A stretch of 14,284 bases of DNA, taken from positions 43,728 through 58,011 of the forward strand of contig DFSS01000043.1 of the NCBI GenBank assembly GCA_002381225.1. Direction: 5' to 3'. This stretch comes from Flavobacteriales bacterium UBA3431 (GTDB lineage: Bacteria > Bacteroidota > Bacteroidia > Flavobacteriales > Schleiferiaceae). A model generated the notes under the pieces. The model was not told the origin of the DNA. It was given only the letters and a program-made list of their open reading frames with translations, and did not search any database. This document shows, piece after piece, positions 1 through 7,698 of this stretch; the first letter of the stretch is position 1, and each line of letters starts with the position of its first letter. The position numbers and the translations under genes are program-made.

Positions 1-595
1 CTTTCCATTCGAGAACGATGGGAAGACCCGCAGGATGCTTGGCGAGCCAACGAAGGCTTTTCCACGCCGAGAACGTTCCAATCTCCACTCCACGCGCGTC
101 CCGAAGGGCAATCTGTCCTGCAAGCGCATGCCAAGGCCCCTGCTCAACCGCACGGGGTCTCGGAGGTTGAGCATGAAAAATGATTAAAATTCCTTGCACG
201 GATTGCGCCCAAGAATAGTGGGCCTTCCATGATTCGGCATCGATTGGGGCAGAAAAGGCCCAATCAGGAGCACCCAAAGTGCGGTAAACGAGTGGATGGG
301 TCCAAATGCGCCAAGGCCGGCCCGTACGCTGCGCCCAAAGTCCCATAATGATTCCATCTAATGCCCCACGTGTATGCCAAAGATGCAAACGAATGGGGCC
401 TTTTGGCATGTTCCTATCCCCTCCCTTCAGGGGCCAACGCTTCGCCACTGCCGGCCAAAAACCTTCTTGGTTCGCAGGGTTCTCAGCCAAAAATCTTCCC
501 CAAAAAGAGAAACCCAGCCCCCACATGCCTAGGCGCCATCCGAACTTTAATACGGCCGGATGCCTGTTGGCCAGGAATCGAAAAACATCCATCAT
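1..595 (-). CDS. Unrecognised tryptophan-rich protein, 3' end beyond the window
   Basis: A minus-strand frame stays open from an ATG at 595 to the left edge, giving 198 residues with no stop. The start overlaps the aspartate kinase stop as ATGA (595-592), which supports both the start and translational coupling; a second ATG follows at once at 592. By my count 16 of 198 residues are tryptophan, including W20, W25, W32, W73, W95 and W98, which is unusually many. No signal peptide or clear membrane segment is visible, although residues 20-36 are aromatic and hydrophobic. Residues 74-80 (HTRGALD) and 135-140 (GILIIF) loosely recall the order of blocks in PlsC-like acyltransferases. However, the H-x4-D spacing is wrong (five residues lie between H74 and D80) and no FPEG-type block follows, so I do not assign that function. 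The gene is very probably real, but its product is unknown. Confidence 0.75.
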   Translation of the reverse strand, partial: MMDVFRFLANRHPAVLKFGWRLGMWGLGFSFWGRFLAENPANQEGFWPAVAKRWPLKGGDRNMPKGPIRLHLWHTRGALDGIIMGLWAQRTGRPWRIWTHPLVYRTLGAPDWAFSAPIDAESWKAHYSWAQSVQGILIIFHAQPPRPRAVEQGPWHALAGQIALRDARGVEIGTFSAWKSLRWLAKHPAGLPIVLEWK

Positions 596-1857
596 GCACT
601 TGGATGGAGGTGCATAACTACTTGGTCAACCACCCCGCTACGTTGATCCAGCAAAATCGTCCCTTGATTCGCCAGCCAACTTCGGGCCGCATCATGCGGA
701 CGATGTATGGTAAACAGCGTCAAATCCTCCAAAACTTCGACGCGGTAGTTCCCTCTTAGCGCCTCTACAGCGCGGGGGACCGTTACACGGTCTGCCGTTA
801 CGCAAAACCGCGAAGAAACCGCGGCATGCTGAGCCAAATTGACCAGCAATCCCAAATCGGAAAAGATGCGGTACACATCGGCAAGGTGGCCTTCTGAGAG
901 GAAACTTAAATCGCGTGTTCCCACGGTGATCACCACCTGGTTCGCTTTTCGAATCCAACAGGGCACTTTGGGCGTGAGTTGGGGCACCGCTCCAATGCGC
1001 GTGGCGGGAAGTTCGGGGTCCAAAAAGGACCGCACATGCAGTACGATACCACGGCCCTGCAGCGGCTGAATGGTTTTTGGGTGGATGACAGAGGCTCCAT
1101 AGAACGCCAGCTCAATCGCCGTAGCATAAGGGATCTCTTCAAGCAACACAACGTCCGAGAAAAACTTTGGATCCCCGCTTAATACACCAGGTACATCTTT
1201 CCAGATGGTCAATTCCAAGGCATGAAGGGCATATGCGAATATGGCCGCAGAGTAATCCGAGCCTTCCCGGCCAAGGGTTGTGATCTCTCCCTCCGGACCC
1301 GATGCAATAAAGCCTTGGGAGACGTAGATTCCGGGTTCTTTCATCGCTTCCCGGATGCCTTGTTCGGTGGCATCCCAGTCCACCACAGCCCGGCGATGGT
1401 CCGCATTGGTTTTGATCATGGTTCGAGCGTCCGCCCAATGCGATGCTACGCCCCCTGCGCACAGCGCAGCGTTCAGAATGTAGGAGGAGACGACCTCGCC
1501 GGCCGACACGATGGCATCATACCGGCGGCCGTAAGGCGCTTGGGGATCAATGGACGCCATTCGTGTCCATTCGGACGATATCAACCCTGGCAAGTCCCCT
1601 TCCCACAACCCTAGGCTCTGGGCGATGGTGGCATGAAAGTCCTTCACCTCGGAAAGAATCGCCTCGGCGGCCGATACGTCGCCCAGTTCGCGCTGCTGCA
1701 AGTAGGCCTCTAGGGCATTGGTCGTTTTGCCCATGGCTGAAACGACGACGACCAGCGGGCTCCGGCCGTGCTCACGCACAACCCGAATGGCGTTGCGTAG
1801 AGCGTCTGCGTCCTTTACAGAGGCGCCTCCAAATTTGAATACAGACCACGTACTCAT
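592..1857 (-). CDS. lysC: Aspartate kinase (monofunctional)
   Basis: This enzyme phosphorylates L-aspartate with ATP to 4-phospho-aspartate, the first step toward lysine/diaminopimelate, threonine and methionine, in the cytoplasm. The 421-residue protein opens with the nucleotide-binding lysine motif KFGGASV (8-14). It then carries SAGE (118-121), GREGSD (196-201), WKDVPG (219-224) and SVIHPKT (256-262), all amino-acid-kinase hallmarks of the family. From about 305 to the end there is an ACT-type regulatory region (beginning near VITVGTRDL), so feedback control by an end product is likely, but the effector cannot be read from sequence. No homoserine dehydrogenase domain is fused, and the length is about usual for the monofunctional form. 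The consensus KFGGTSV has Ala in place of Thr at 12. The ATG at 1857 overlaps the stop of the upstream acetyltransferase (ATGA), and the gene's own stop overlaps the next start, so it is the middle gene of a coupled trio. The symbol lysC is by analogy; the isozyme type is not determined. Confidence 0.95.
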   Translation of the reverse strand: MSTWSVFKFGGASVKDADALRNAIRVVREHGRSPLVVVVSAMGKTTNALEAYLQQRELGDVSAAEAILSEVKDFHATIAQSLGLWEGDLPGLISSEWTRMASIDPQAPYGRRYDAIVSAGEVVSSYILNAALCAGGVASHWADARTMIKTNADHRRAVVDWDATEQGIREAMKEPGIYVSQGFIASGPEGEITTLGREGSDYSAAIFAYALHALELTIWKDVPGVLSGDPKFFSDVVLLEEIPYATAIELAFYGASVIHPKTIQPLQGRGIVLHVRSFLDPELPATRIGAVPQLTPKVPCWIRKANQVVITVGTRDLSFLSEGHLADVYRIFSDLGLLVNLAQHAAVSSRFCVTADRVTVPRAVEALRGNYRVEVLEDLTLFTIHRPHDAARSWLANQGTILLDQRSGVVDQVVMHLHPSA

Positions 1858-2369
1858 AGGGCAGATTCAATAAAGCGTGGATAGGTATAAGGGAAGACCG
1901 CGATGTCGGCTGCGCTGAGTCGGCAGGGATACCAATCGCGAAGCACTTGGGCTCCTACCCCCTCGTAAAAGTCAATCGCTGGCTGGTTCCAATCCAAGAC
2001 CTCCCAATGAAGTCGCTGAGCGCCAATGGATTCAGCCCACTGCATCGCGGCCTCGAGAAGCTGACGCCCTGTGCCCCGACCCCGAAATGCCTCTTGGACA
2101 ATCAGGTCTTCCAAATGCGCGGTCAGGCCTTTCCAGGTGGAATACCTACGATGGCAGAGTGCCATGCCGATAATGCCTTCACTCGCCGAATCGGCTAAAA
2201 TGCACACAAAGTGACCGGCCAAATAATCTACTTGAAGTGTTTCCACGGTCACATGGACTTCGTGGGGCGCACGCTCAAAAGTGGCCAGCTCTTGAATGAG
2301 CTCCAGAACTCGGGGAAAATCGGATTTGTCTGCCCAACGGAGCGAAACATCCTTGAATTGTGCCTTCAC
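1854..2369 (-). CDS. GNAT N-acetyltransferase, spermidine/spermine acetyltransferase-like
   Basis: This is a 171-residue single-domain GNAT enzyme predicted to transfer acetyl from acetyl-CoA to an amine. The pyrophosphate-binding motif A is RGRGTG (96-101), preceded by the beta-4 strand HLEDLIV (85-91). Features shared with the SSAT/diamine acetyltransferase subgroup are LATFER (28-33), YSTWKG (76-81), VLDWNQPAIDFY (124-135) and the trailing GA (139-140). Y135 sits where these enzymes have their catalytic tyrosine. The substrate could be a polyamine, thialysine or another small amine; sequence alone does not decide. The start is GTG at 2369: the domain begins at about residue 8 and no ATG lies closer than residue 69. 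A TACTTTTG element ends only 5 bases before this GTG, so the mRNA may be leaderless. It is first in a coupled run with aspartate kinase (ATGA overlap at 1857-1854). The lysine-pathway link is suggestive only. Confidence 0.88.
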   Translation of the reverse strand: MKAQFKDVSLRWADKSDFPRVLELIQELATFERAPHEVHVTVETLQVDYLAGHFVCILADSASEGIIGMALCHRRYSTWKGLTAHLEDLIVQEAFRGRGTGRQLLEAAMQWAESIGAQRLHWEVLDWNQPAIDFYEGVGAQVLRDWYPCRLSAADIAVFPYTYPRFIESAL

Positions 2370-2374
2370 AATGC

Positions 2375-2407
2375 CAAAAGTAGCACCTTCCCGTATCTTT
2401 AGGGCAA
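2375..2407 (-). promoter_or_regulatory. Putative Bacteroidota-type promoter of the acetyltransferase/aspartate kinase operon
   Basis: On the minus strand TTG (2407-2405) and TACTTTTG (2382-2375) are separated by 22 bases. This fits the published Flavobacterium pattern TTG-N17-23-TAnnTTTG, and the -7 box is a perfect match. It sits 5 bases before the GTG start. Its spacer overlaps the candidate fbp promoter on the other strand. This is a sequence match only, with no transcript evidence. Confidence 0.5.
2394..2401 (+). promoter_or_regulatory. Candidate -7 element for fbp
   Basis: TATCTTTA matches TAnnTTTG except for the last base and lies 23 bases before the fbp ATG, giving a short leader. No TTG stands at the expected 17-23 base spacing upstream. 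It falls inside the spacer of the opposing promoter, so the two would compete for polymerase if both are real. Confidence 0.3.
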
Positions 2408-2424
2408 CCCTTGATTATTGTCTT

Positions 2425-3444
2425 ATGAGCCCACATCGCCCCACCACCCTGGGCGAGTTTCTGGTAGAAAACCAGGAAAAGTTTCCCTACGCCACGGGGG
2501 AACTCTCGCAATTGCTATCCTCTATTCGCTTGGCGGCCAAGGTCGTCAACCGCGAAATCAACAAAGCCGGACTGGCGGATATTTTAGGTTTGGCCGGTTC
2601 CGAAAACATCCAAGGCGAAAACCAAATGAAGCTGGATGTCTTTGCGAACGACACATTTATCCGGGCCCTTCGATCGATGGGTGAAGTCTGTGGGGTGGCC
2701 TCGGAAGAGCTCGAGGACTTCATCGCCTTTGACGATGAGGCCCACAACGAATCCAAATACGTCGTTCTCATGGACCCCTTGGACGGCTCGACCAACGTGG
2801 ATGTCAACGTCTCCATTGGCACCATATTCAGCATCTACCGCCGCATCAGCCCAGTCGGCACGCCGGTCACCCTGGAGGACTTCTTGCAACCCGGCCGCGA
2901 ACAAGTCGCCGCGGGCTATGTGATTTACGGCTCCAGCACCATGCTCGTCATTACCACCGGTCATGGGGTCAACGGGTTCACACTCGACCCAAGCATTGGC
3001 ACCTTCTGCCTTTCCCATCCCAACATGCGCTTCCCGGAACGCGGCCAGATTTACTCCATCAATGAAGGAAACTACGTGCACTTCCCGGCGGGGGTGAAGC
3101 GCTATTTGAAGTACTGCCAGGAGCTTGACCCCGCCAGCGGACGGCCCTACACCAGCCGCTACATTGGTTCGTTGGTCAGCGACTTGCACCGGAACATGAT
3201 CAAGGGGGGCATTTACATTTATCCGACCGGCACAAAAAATCCACAGGGCAAGCTTCGCTTGCTCTACGAATGCAATCCTTTAGCCTTTATCACCGAGCAA
3301 GCCGGGGGGCGTGCAACAGATGGATTTACTCGAATTTTAGACCTTCAACCCACCGAACTTCACCAGCGAGTCCCGTACTTTGTGGGATCTACCGCGATGG
3401 TCCTCGAGGCCGAGTCATTTTTGCGGTCGGAGCACAATGAATGA
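2425..3444 (+). CDS. fbp: Fructose-1,6-bisphosphatase, class I
   Basis: This enzyme hydrolyses fructose 1,6-bisphosphate to fructose 6-phosphate, the committed step of gluconeogenesis, in the cytoplasm with divalent metal. From the ATG at 2425 it has 339 residues, the usual class I length. The metal-site motif DPLDGS is at 117-122, followed by TNVDVNVSIGTIFSIY (123-138). YECNP (281-285) supplies the conserved glutamate E282, and the substrate-binding block includes RYIGSLVSDLHRN (245-257) and GKLR (275-278). The frame stays open upstream to an ATG at 2296, but that would add 43 residues lying inside the divergent acetyltransferase gene and unlike the family, so I reject that start. The mfd ATG overlaps the fbp stop (ATGA, 3441-3444), indicating coupled translation. 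AMP sensitivity cannot be judged from sequence. Confidence 0.97.
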   Translation: MSPHRPTTLGEFLVENQEKFPYATGELSQLLSSIRLAAKVVNREINKAGLADILGLAGSENIQGENQMKLDVFANDTFIRALRSMGEVCGVASEELEDFIAFDDEAHNESKYVVLMDPLDGSTNVDVNVSIGTIFSIYRRISPVGTPVTLEDFLQPGREQVAAGYVIYGSSTMLVITTGHGVNGFTLDPSIGTFCLSHPNMRFPERGQIYSINEGNYVHFPAGVKRYLKYCQELDPASGRPYTSRYIGSLVSDLHRNMIKGGIYIYPTGTKNPQGKLRLLYECNPLAFITEQAGGRATDGFTRILDLQPTELHQRVPYFVGSTAMVLEAESFLRSEHNE

Positions 3445-6400
3445 GAGCACTTCTTGATGCCTACCGCGCAGATGCGCGGCTACATGCGTTTCTCGCCGCA
3501 TGGTCGACCACCCCCGCCGGAAGCCCTGTGGGGCTGTCTGGCGTGCGGGGATCCCTCAAATCAGTTCTCGCCGCCCTGGCGTGGGAAGCGCTCCAACGCC
3601 CCCTGGTCGTGGTGCGCTCAGACAAGGAAGATGCCGCGTACTTCCTCAATGACCTGGAGAAATTGCTGGGACCTGGAAAGGCCTTTTTCTTTCCCGACTC
3701 CTACCGCAAGCCCTACGCCGAGCGGGATCAAGTAGACAATGCCAATATCGGCTTGCGCGCCGAGGCCCTCGAACGCCTTCAGCGGGATCAGTGCATCGTC
3801 GTCACTTACCCCGAGGCCCTCGCGGAAAAAGTGGTGACCCGTAAAACCTTTGGGAGCAAATCCCTGCGGATTGCACGAGGGGACAAATTGGACCTGGAAT
3901 TCTTCAATGAAAGCCTCTTTGACATGCGGTTTGAACGGGTTGATTTTGTCGAAAAGCCCGGTCAATTTGCCGTGCGTGGGGGGATTGTCGACGTGTACTC
4001 CTTTGCTCATGCCCACCCGCACCGCATTGAATTCTTTGGCAATGAAATCGATGACATCCGGCCTTTTGAAGTGGATAGTCAGCTGAGCGAAGGCCATGTT
4101 TCGGCCATGACCCTTGTGCCCAACGTCGAAGACAAACGACGCACGGAGCAGCGAGAGTCCTTGCTGGAGTATGCCGGCCCAGAGAGCCTCCTATGGATTG
4201 AAGACGCGGACTTTTTGGTCGACAAACTCAATCAGGGCTATGACCTCGCGGAAGCCGCCTATGTGGCGTTTGACGGAGGTGTACGGCCTATGGAGCCGAA
4301 TGCTCTCTATGCTTCGGGCGCCCACATCCGTCACCTACTTCAAGGGCGAACCTATGTCACGGAAGCTAGCACCGACAAGGTGATCGCATGGCAGAGTTTG
4401 CCTCAGCCAGCCTTTGGCAAGAATTTCACCCTACTCCTGGAGCACCTGTCCGCACAGCACAAGGCGGGCCGAGAATTGTGGATCATGTGCAGTCTGCCTC
4501 CACAGCAGAAGCGCCTCGCGAGTATTCTTCAAGATCTTCAACCCGATGAAACCATGGAGATTCATTGGCTCGATTCAGCGCTGCACCATGGGTGGGAAGA
4601 TCCTTCGGGGCCGCGCGTGGTGTATTCGGACCATGAAATTTTTGAGCGCTATCAGCGATTCCGCCTCCGCGACGGGCTGGACAAGGCCCAGGCCATTACG
4701 CTCAAGGAACTCAACTCCCTTCAGGTGGGCGACTTTGTTACCCACATTGACCACGGCATAGGCAAGTTTGGGGGACTCCAAAAAATTGATGTCCAAGGAA
4801 AAATGCAAGAGGCCATCAAATTGGTCTACAAAGATTCGGACATCCTATATGTCAGTATTCACAGCTTGCACAAGATTGCCAAATTCAATGGCAAAGAAGG
4901 AAGCACCCCGGTCCTCCACAAATTGGGTTCGCCTGCGTGGCAAAGCCTGAAAAAGAAAACCAAGACTCGTGTCAAGCAATTGGCGTACGACTTGATTCAA
5001 CTATATGCCAAGCGCAAGGAGGCCCAAGGATTTGGCTTTTCTCCAGACAGCTACCTGCAGCATGAATTGGAAGCTTCTTTTCAATACGAAGACACCCCCG
5101 ACCAAGAAAAGGCCACCGCGGACATCAAAGCGGACATGGAAAGTCCCATTGCCATGGATCGATTGATATGCGGGGACGTGGGATTTGGCAAAACCGAGCT
5201 GGCCGTGCGCGCGGCCTTCAAAGCAGTGGCCGACAGCAAGCAAGTGGCGGTGCTCGTTCCCACCACGATTTTAGCTTTTCAACACTTCCAAACGTTTAAA
5301 AAGCGTTTGGAGGGATTTCCGGCTCGGGTGGAATACATCAACCGTTCTCGCAGCGCCAAAGAGGTCCGCGCGATAGCTGAAGATTTGGAAAAAGGGCAGA
5401 TTGATGTTTTGATTGGTACCCATAAACTGGTCAGCAAGGAGTTGACGTTTAAGGATTTGGGTCTCCTTATCATTGATGAAGAGCAGAAATTTGGCGTGAA
5501 TGTCAAGGACAAGCTCAAGACCCTCAAAGTCAATGTCGACACCCTCACCCTCACGGCCACGCCGATTCCGCGAACCCTTCAATTTTCACTGATGGCGGCC
5601 CGAGACCTCAGTGTGATGACCACGCCGCCACCCAACCGTCAACCCATCGAAACACACATCATGGGTTTCAACGAGGCGGGGATTCGCGATGCCTTGTCCT
5701 ACGAGATCAGCCGCGGAGGTCAGGCCTTTTTCATCCACAACCGCGTGGAGAACATCTCGGAGGTGGCTGGAATGCTTCAACGTTTGTTGCCTGATGCTCG
5801 GATTGCCATAGGCCATGGTCAGATGAAAGGGCATGACCTTGAAAAGATTCTTCTCGACTTCATGGCGGGAGATTTTGACATCTTGGTCAGTACCACGATT
5901 GTTGAAAGTGGCTTGGACGTCCCCAATGCAAACACCATGATCATTCACCAGGCGCACATGTTTGGCTTGAGTGATTTGCACCAAATGCGCGGGCGAGTTG
6001 GACGCTCCAACCGAAAAGCCTTCTGCTATTTGATTGCACCGCCCTTGGCTGGCTTGCCAGAGGAGTCCCGCAAACGCTTGCAGGCCTTGGAGCAGTTTTC
6101 AGACTTGGGCAGCGGATTCAAAATTGCCCTCCGCGACCTCGAAATTCGGGGCGCTGGGGATCTCCTCGGAGCAGAGCAATCGGGATTCATCAATGACTTG
6201 GGCTTTGATACCTATCAAAAATTGTTGGGGGAGGCCGTCGACGAACTGAAGAAGAACGAGTTCAAAGACCTTTATGCCGACCAACGTGGAGGATGGGATC
6301 CCAAAGAACGGGAATGCCAATTGGACACGGATTTGGAGTTGCTTCTCCCCGACCAGTACATCAATTTCGTGGAGGAGCGCTTACGCATTTACCGCGAGCT

Positions 6401-6773
6401 CAACGACCTCAAAGAGGAGGCCCAACTCCAGACCTATGTGGCCGGCCTCGTCGACCGCTTCGGCGCACTGCCTCCACAGGCCGAGCGCTTGATGACATCC
6501 CTCCGGTTGCGTTGGCTTGGGCAGTCTTTGGGCTTTGACAAAATGGTTCTCAAAGCGGGAAAGCTCCTATGCTACTTCCCCGAGGAGGCCCATGAAGCTC
6601 CCCCCCAGGAGGTACTGATGAATTTTTTGGCGAAAATCCAAGCCTTTCCGCAACGCTACCGCATGAAACAGAAAGGGCCACGCATCAGCCTGGTCGTCGA
6701 CCACATCCCCACGGTCCAAGATGCTTTTGTAACTTTAACAGAACTCAGTTCAGCGCCGAAAATCGCCCCTTAA
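3441..6773 (+). CDS. mfd: Transcription-repair coupling factor Mfd
   Basis: Mfd is a DNA translocase that pushes or releases RNA polymerase stalled at lesions and recruits UvrA for nucleotide excision repair. The protein has 1110 residues, within the usual range. The N-terminal third is the UvrB-like region, with FFFPDSYRKPYAERD followed by VDNANIGLRAEAL, a block typical of Mfd. The RNA-polymerase-interacting (CarD-like) domain begins near G430-D431 (VGDFVTHIDHGIGKF). The RecG-like SF2 motor carries Walker A GDVGFGKTE (578-586) and Walker B DEEQ (679-682), then LTLTATPIPRTLQFSLM and, in motif VI, QMRGRVGRS. The C-terminal TRCF domain lies at roughly 965-1070. All key motor residues look intact. 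The start at 3441 overlaps the fbp stop by four bases. The downstream ABC gene begins 10 bases after the stop. The link between mfd and fbp is positional; no functional connection is known to me. Confidence 0.98.
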   Translation: MRALLDAYRADARLHAFLAAWSTTPAGSPVGLSGVRGSLKSVLAALAWEALQRPLVVVRSDKEDAAYFLNDLEKLLGPGKAFFFPDSYRKPYAERDQVDNANIGLRAEALERLQRDQCIVVTYPEALAEKVVTRKTFGSKSLRIARGDKLDLEFFNESLFDMRFERVDFVEKPGQFAVRGGIVDVYSFAHAHPHRIEFFGNEIDDIRPFEVDSQLSEGHVSAMTLVPNVEDKRRTEQRESLLEYAGPESLLWIEDADFLVDKLNQGYDLAEAAYVAFDGGVRPMEPNALYASGAHIRHLLQGRTYVTEASTDKVIAWQSLPQPAFGKNFTLLLEHLSAQHKAGRELWIMCSLPPQQKRLASILQDLQPDETMEIHWLDSALHHGWEDPSGPRVVYSDHEIFERYQRFRLRDGLDKAQAITLKELNSLQVGDFVTHIDHGIGKFGGLQKIDVQGKMQEAIKLVYKDSDILYVSIHSLHKIAKFNGKEGSTPVLHKLGSPAWQSLKKKTKTRVKQLAYDLIQLYAKRKEAQGFGFSPDSYLQHELEASFQYEDTPDQEKATADIKADMESPIAMDRLICGDVGFGKTELAVRAAFKAVADSKQVAVLVPTTILAFQHFQTFKKRLEGFPARVEYINRSRSAKEVRAIAEDLEKGQIDVLIGTHKLVSKELTFKDLGLLIIDEEQKFGVNVKDKLKTLKVNVDTLTLTATPIPRTLQFSLMAARDLSVMTTPPPNRQPIETHIMGFNEAGIRDALSYEISRGGQAFFIHNRVENISEVAGMLQRLLPDARIAIGHGQMKGHDLEKILLDFMAGDFDILVSTTIVESGLDVPNANTMIIHQAHMFGLSDLHQMRGRVGRSNRKAFCYLIAPPLAGLPEESRKRLQALEQFSDLGSGFKIALRDLEIRGAGDLLGAEQSGFINDLGFDTYQKLLGEAVDELKKNEFKDLYADQRGGWDPKERECQLDTDLELLLPDQYINFVEERLRIYRELNDLKEEAQLQTYVAGLVDRFGALPPQAERLMTSLRLRWLGQSLGFDKMVLKAGKLLCYFPEEAHEAPPQEVLMNFLAKIQAFPQRYRMKQKGPRISLVVDHIPTVQDAFVTLTELSSAPKIAP

Positions 6774-6783
6774 TTCCTCTCCC

Positions 6784-7698
6784 ATGCGTACCATTCTTGA
6801 AGCCCAAGGACTCCGAAAGCAATACCGTTCATTTACCGCCCTGGATTCGCTGGATTTGGCCATCCCTGAAGGAAGTATCTACGGCCTGCTTGGCCCCAAC
6901 GGGGCAGGAAAGACTACGTTTCTGCGCATGGTCAACCAAATATTTGAACCGGATGCTGGGCGCCTGATTTTTGACGGGGAGAATATGACTGCAGCACACG
7001 CCCGCCGCATTGGGTACTTGCCGGAAGAGCGAGGCCTGTACAAAAAGATGAAAGTGGGCGAACAAGCGATTTACCTCGCCCAGCTGAAAGGCATGCCCGC
7101 AGCCGAGGCCAAGACCAAGCTCAAAGAGTGGTTTGTGCGCTGGGAGCTCCAATCCTGGTGGGATAAAAAAGTGGAAGAACTCTCCAAGGGCCAAGCCCAA
7201 AAAATCCAATTTATCACGACCGTCTTGCACGAACCCAAGGTGCTCATCTTTGACGAGCCTTTCAGTGGTTTTGACCCGGTGAATGCTGCGTTGATCCGGG
7301 ATGAAATGATGCGGTTGCACCAAGCGGGCGCCACTATACTCCTTTCGACCCACCGGATGGAAAGCGTGGAGGAACTTTGCACGCACATCGCGCTATTGAA
7401 CCACGGGAAAAAAGTGCTCGATGGCCGTGTCCAAGCCATTCGCGATGCGCACCGATCGAACGAGTACAAGCTCGTATTTCGCGGCGATGCACCGGCTGCG
7501 TTCGTCCTCCCTGAGGGCGTTCACGCTCAACCCATCCAACGAGATGCCCGAAGCGGACACCAAGCGGTCCACTTTCAAGCCAATGCGCCCATGGCTGGCG
7601 CCTTGATGCAGGTTCTCGCCAATCAATGTGAACCCATCTCCTTCGAGGAAGTCCTTCCCAGTATGAACGACATATTCATTCAAAGCGTCCAGTCATGA
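6784..7698 (+). CDS. ABC transporter ATP-binding protein, NatA-like
   Basis: This is the ATPase subunit of an ABC-2 type exporter; it hydrolyses ATP on the inner face of the cytoplasmic membrane for the permease encoded next. Of its 304 residues the first 215 or so are the nucleotide-binding domain. Walker A is GPNGAGKTT (37-45). A Q-loop equivalent reads YLPEERGLY (78-86), with Glu where most ABC proteins have Gln. The signature is LSKGQ (133-137) in place of LSGGQ, Walker B is VLIFDEP (153-159), and the switch histidine is H190. The PEERGLY and LSKGQ variants are familiar in the NatA/YhaQ-type group. Residues from about 220 form a C-terminal extension of a kind seen in that group. Its stop overlaps the permease start (ATGA, 7695-7698). 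Na+ export is the activity known for Bacillus NatAB, but the cargo here is unknown. Confidence 0.93.
   Translation: MRTILEAQGLRKQYRSFTALDSLDLAIPEGSIYGLLGPNGAGKTTFLRMVNQIFEPDAGRLIFDGENMTAAHARRIGYLPEERGLYKKMKVGEQAIYLAQLKGMPAAEAKTKLKEWFVRWELQSWWDKKVEELSKGQAQKIQFITTVLHEPKVLIFDEPFSGFDPVNAALIRDEMMRLHQAGATILLSTHRMESVEELCTHIALLNHGKKVLDGRVQAIRDAHRSNEYKLVFRGDAPAAFVLPEGVHAQPIQRDARSGHQAVHFQANAPMAGALMQVLANQCEPISFEEVLPSMNDIFIQSVQS

Noticed and set aside
133..138. Idea that the first 590 bases are non-coding, since no complete gene ends there
   Set aside because: A minus-strand frame is open without a stop from 595 to the edge, and its start overlaps the neighbour's stop.
306..759. Plus-strand open frames in the first 760 bases
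   Set aside because: They are antisense to the unrecognised left-edge gene and to the aspartate kinase 3' end, whose minus-strand frame is continuous and coupled.
2296..2424. Longer N-terminus for fructose-1,6-bisphosphatase from an upstream in-frame ATG
   Set aside because: It would add 43 residues lying mostly inside the divergent acetyltransferase gene, does not resemble the family, and exceeds the usual class I length. The ATG at 2425 gives 339 residues and a normal N-terminus.
2584..3189. Minus-strand open frame of about 200 codons inside fbp
   Set aside because: It is antisense to a highly conserved enzyme and has no recognisable domain; its length is explained by the codon bias of the real gene.
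6829..7386. Minus-strand open frame of 185 codons inside the ABC ATPase gene
   Set aside because: It lies opposite Walker A, signature and Walker B coding sequence and shows no domain of its own; it is a shadow frame.
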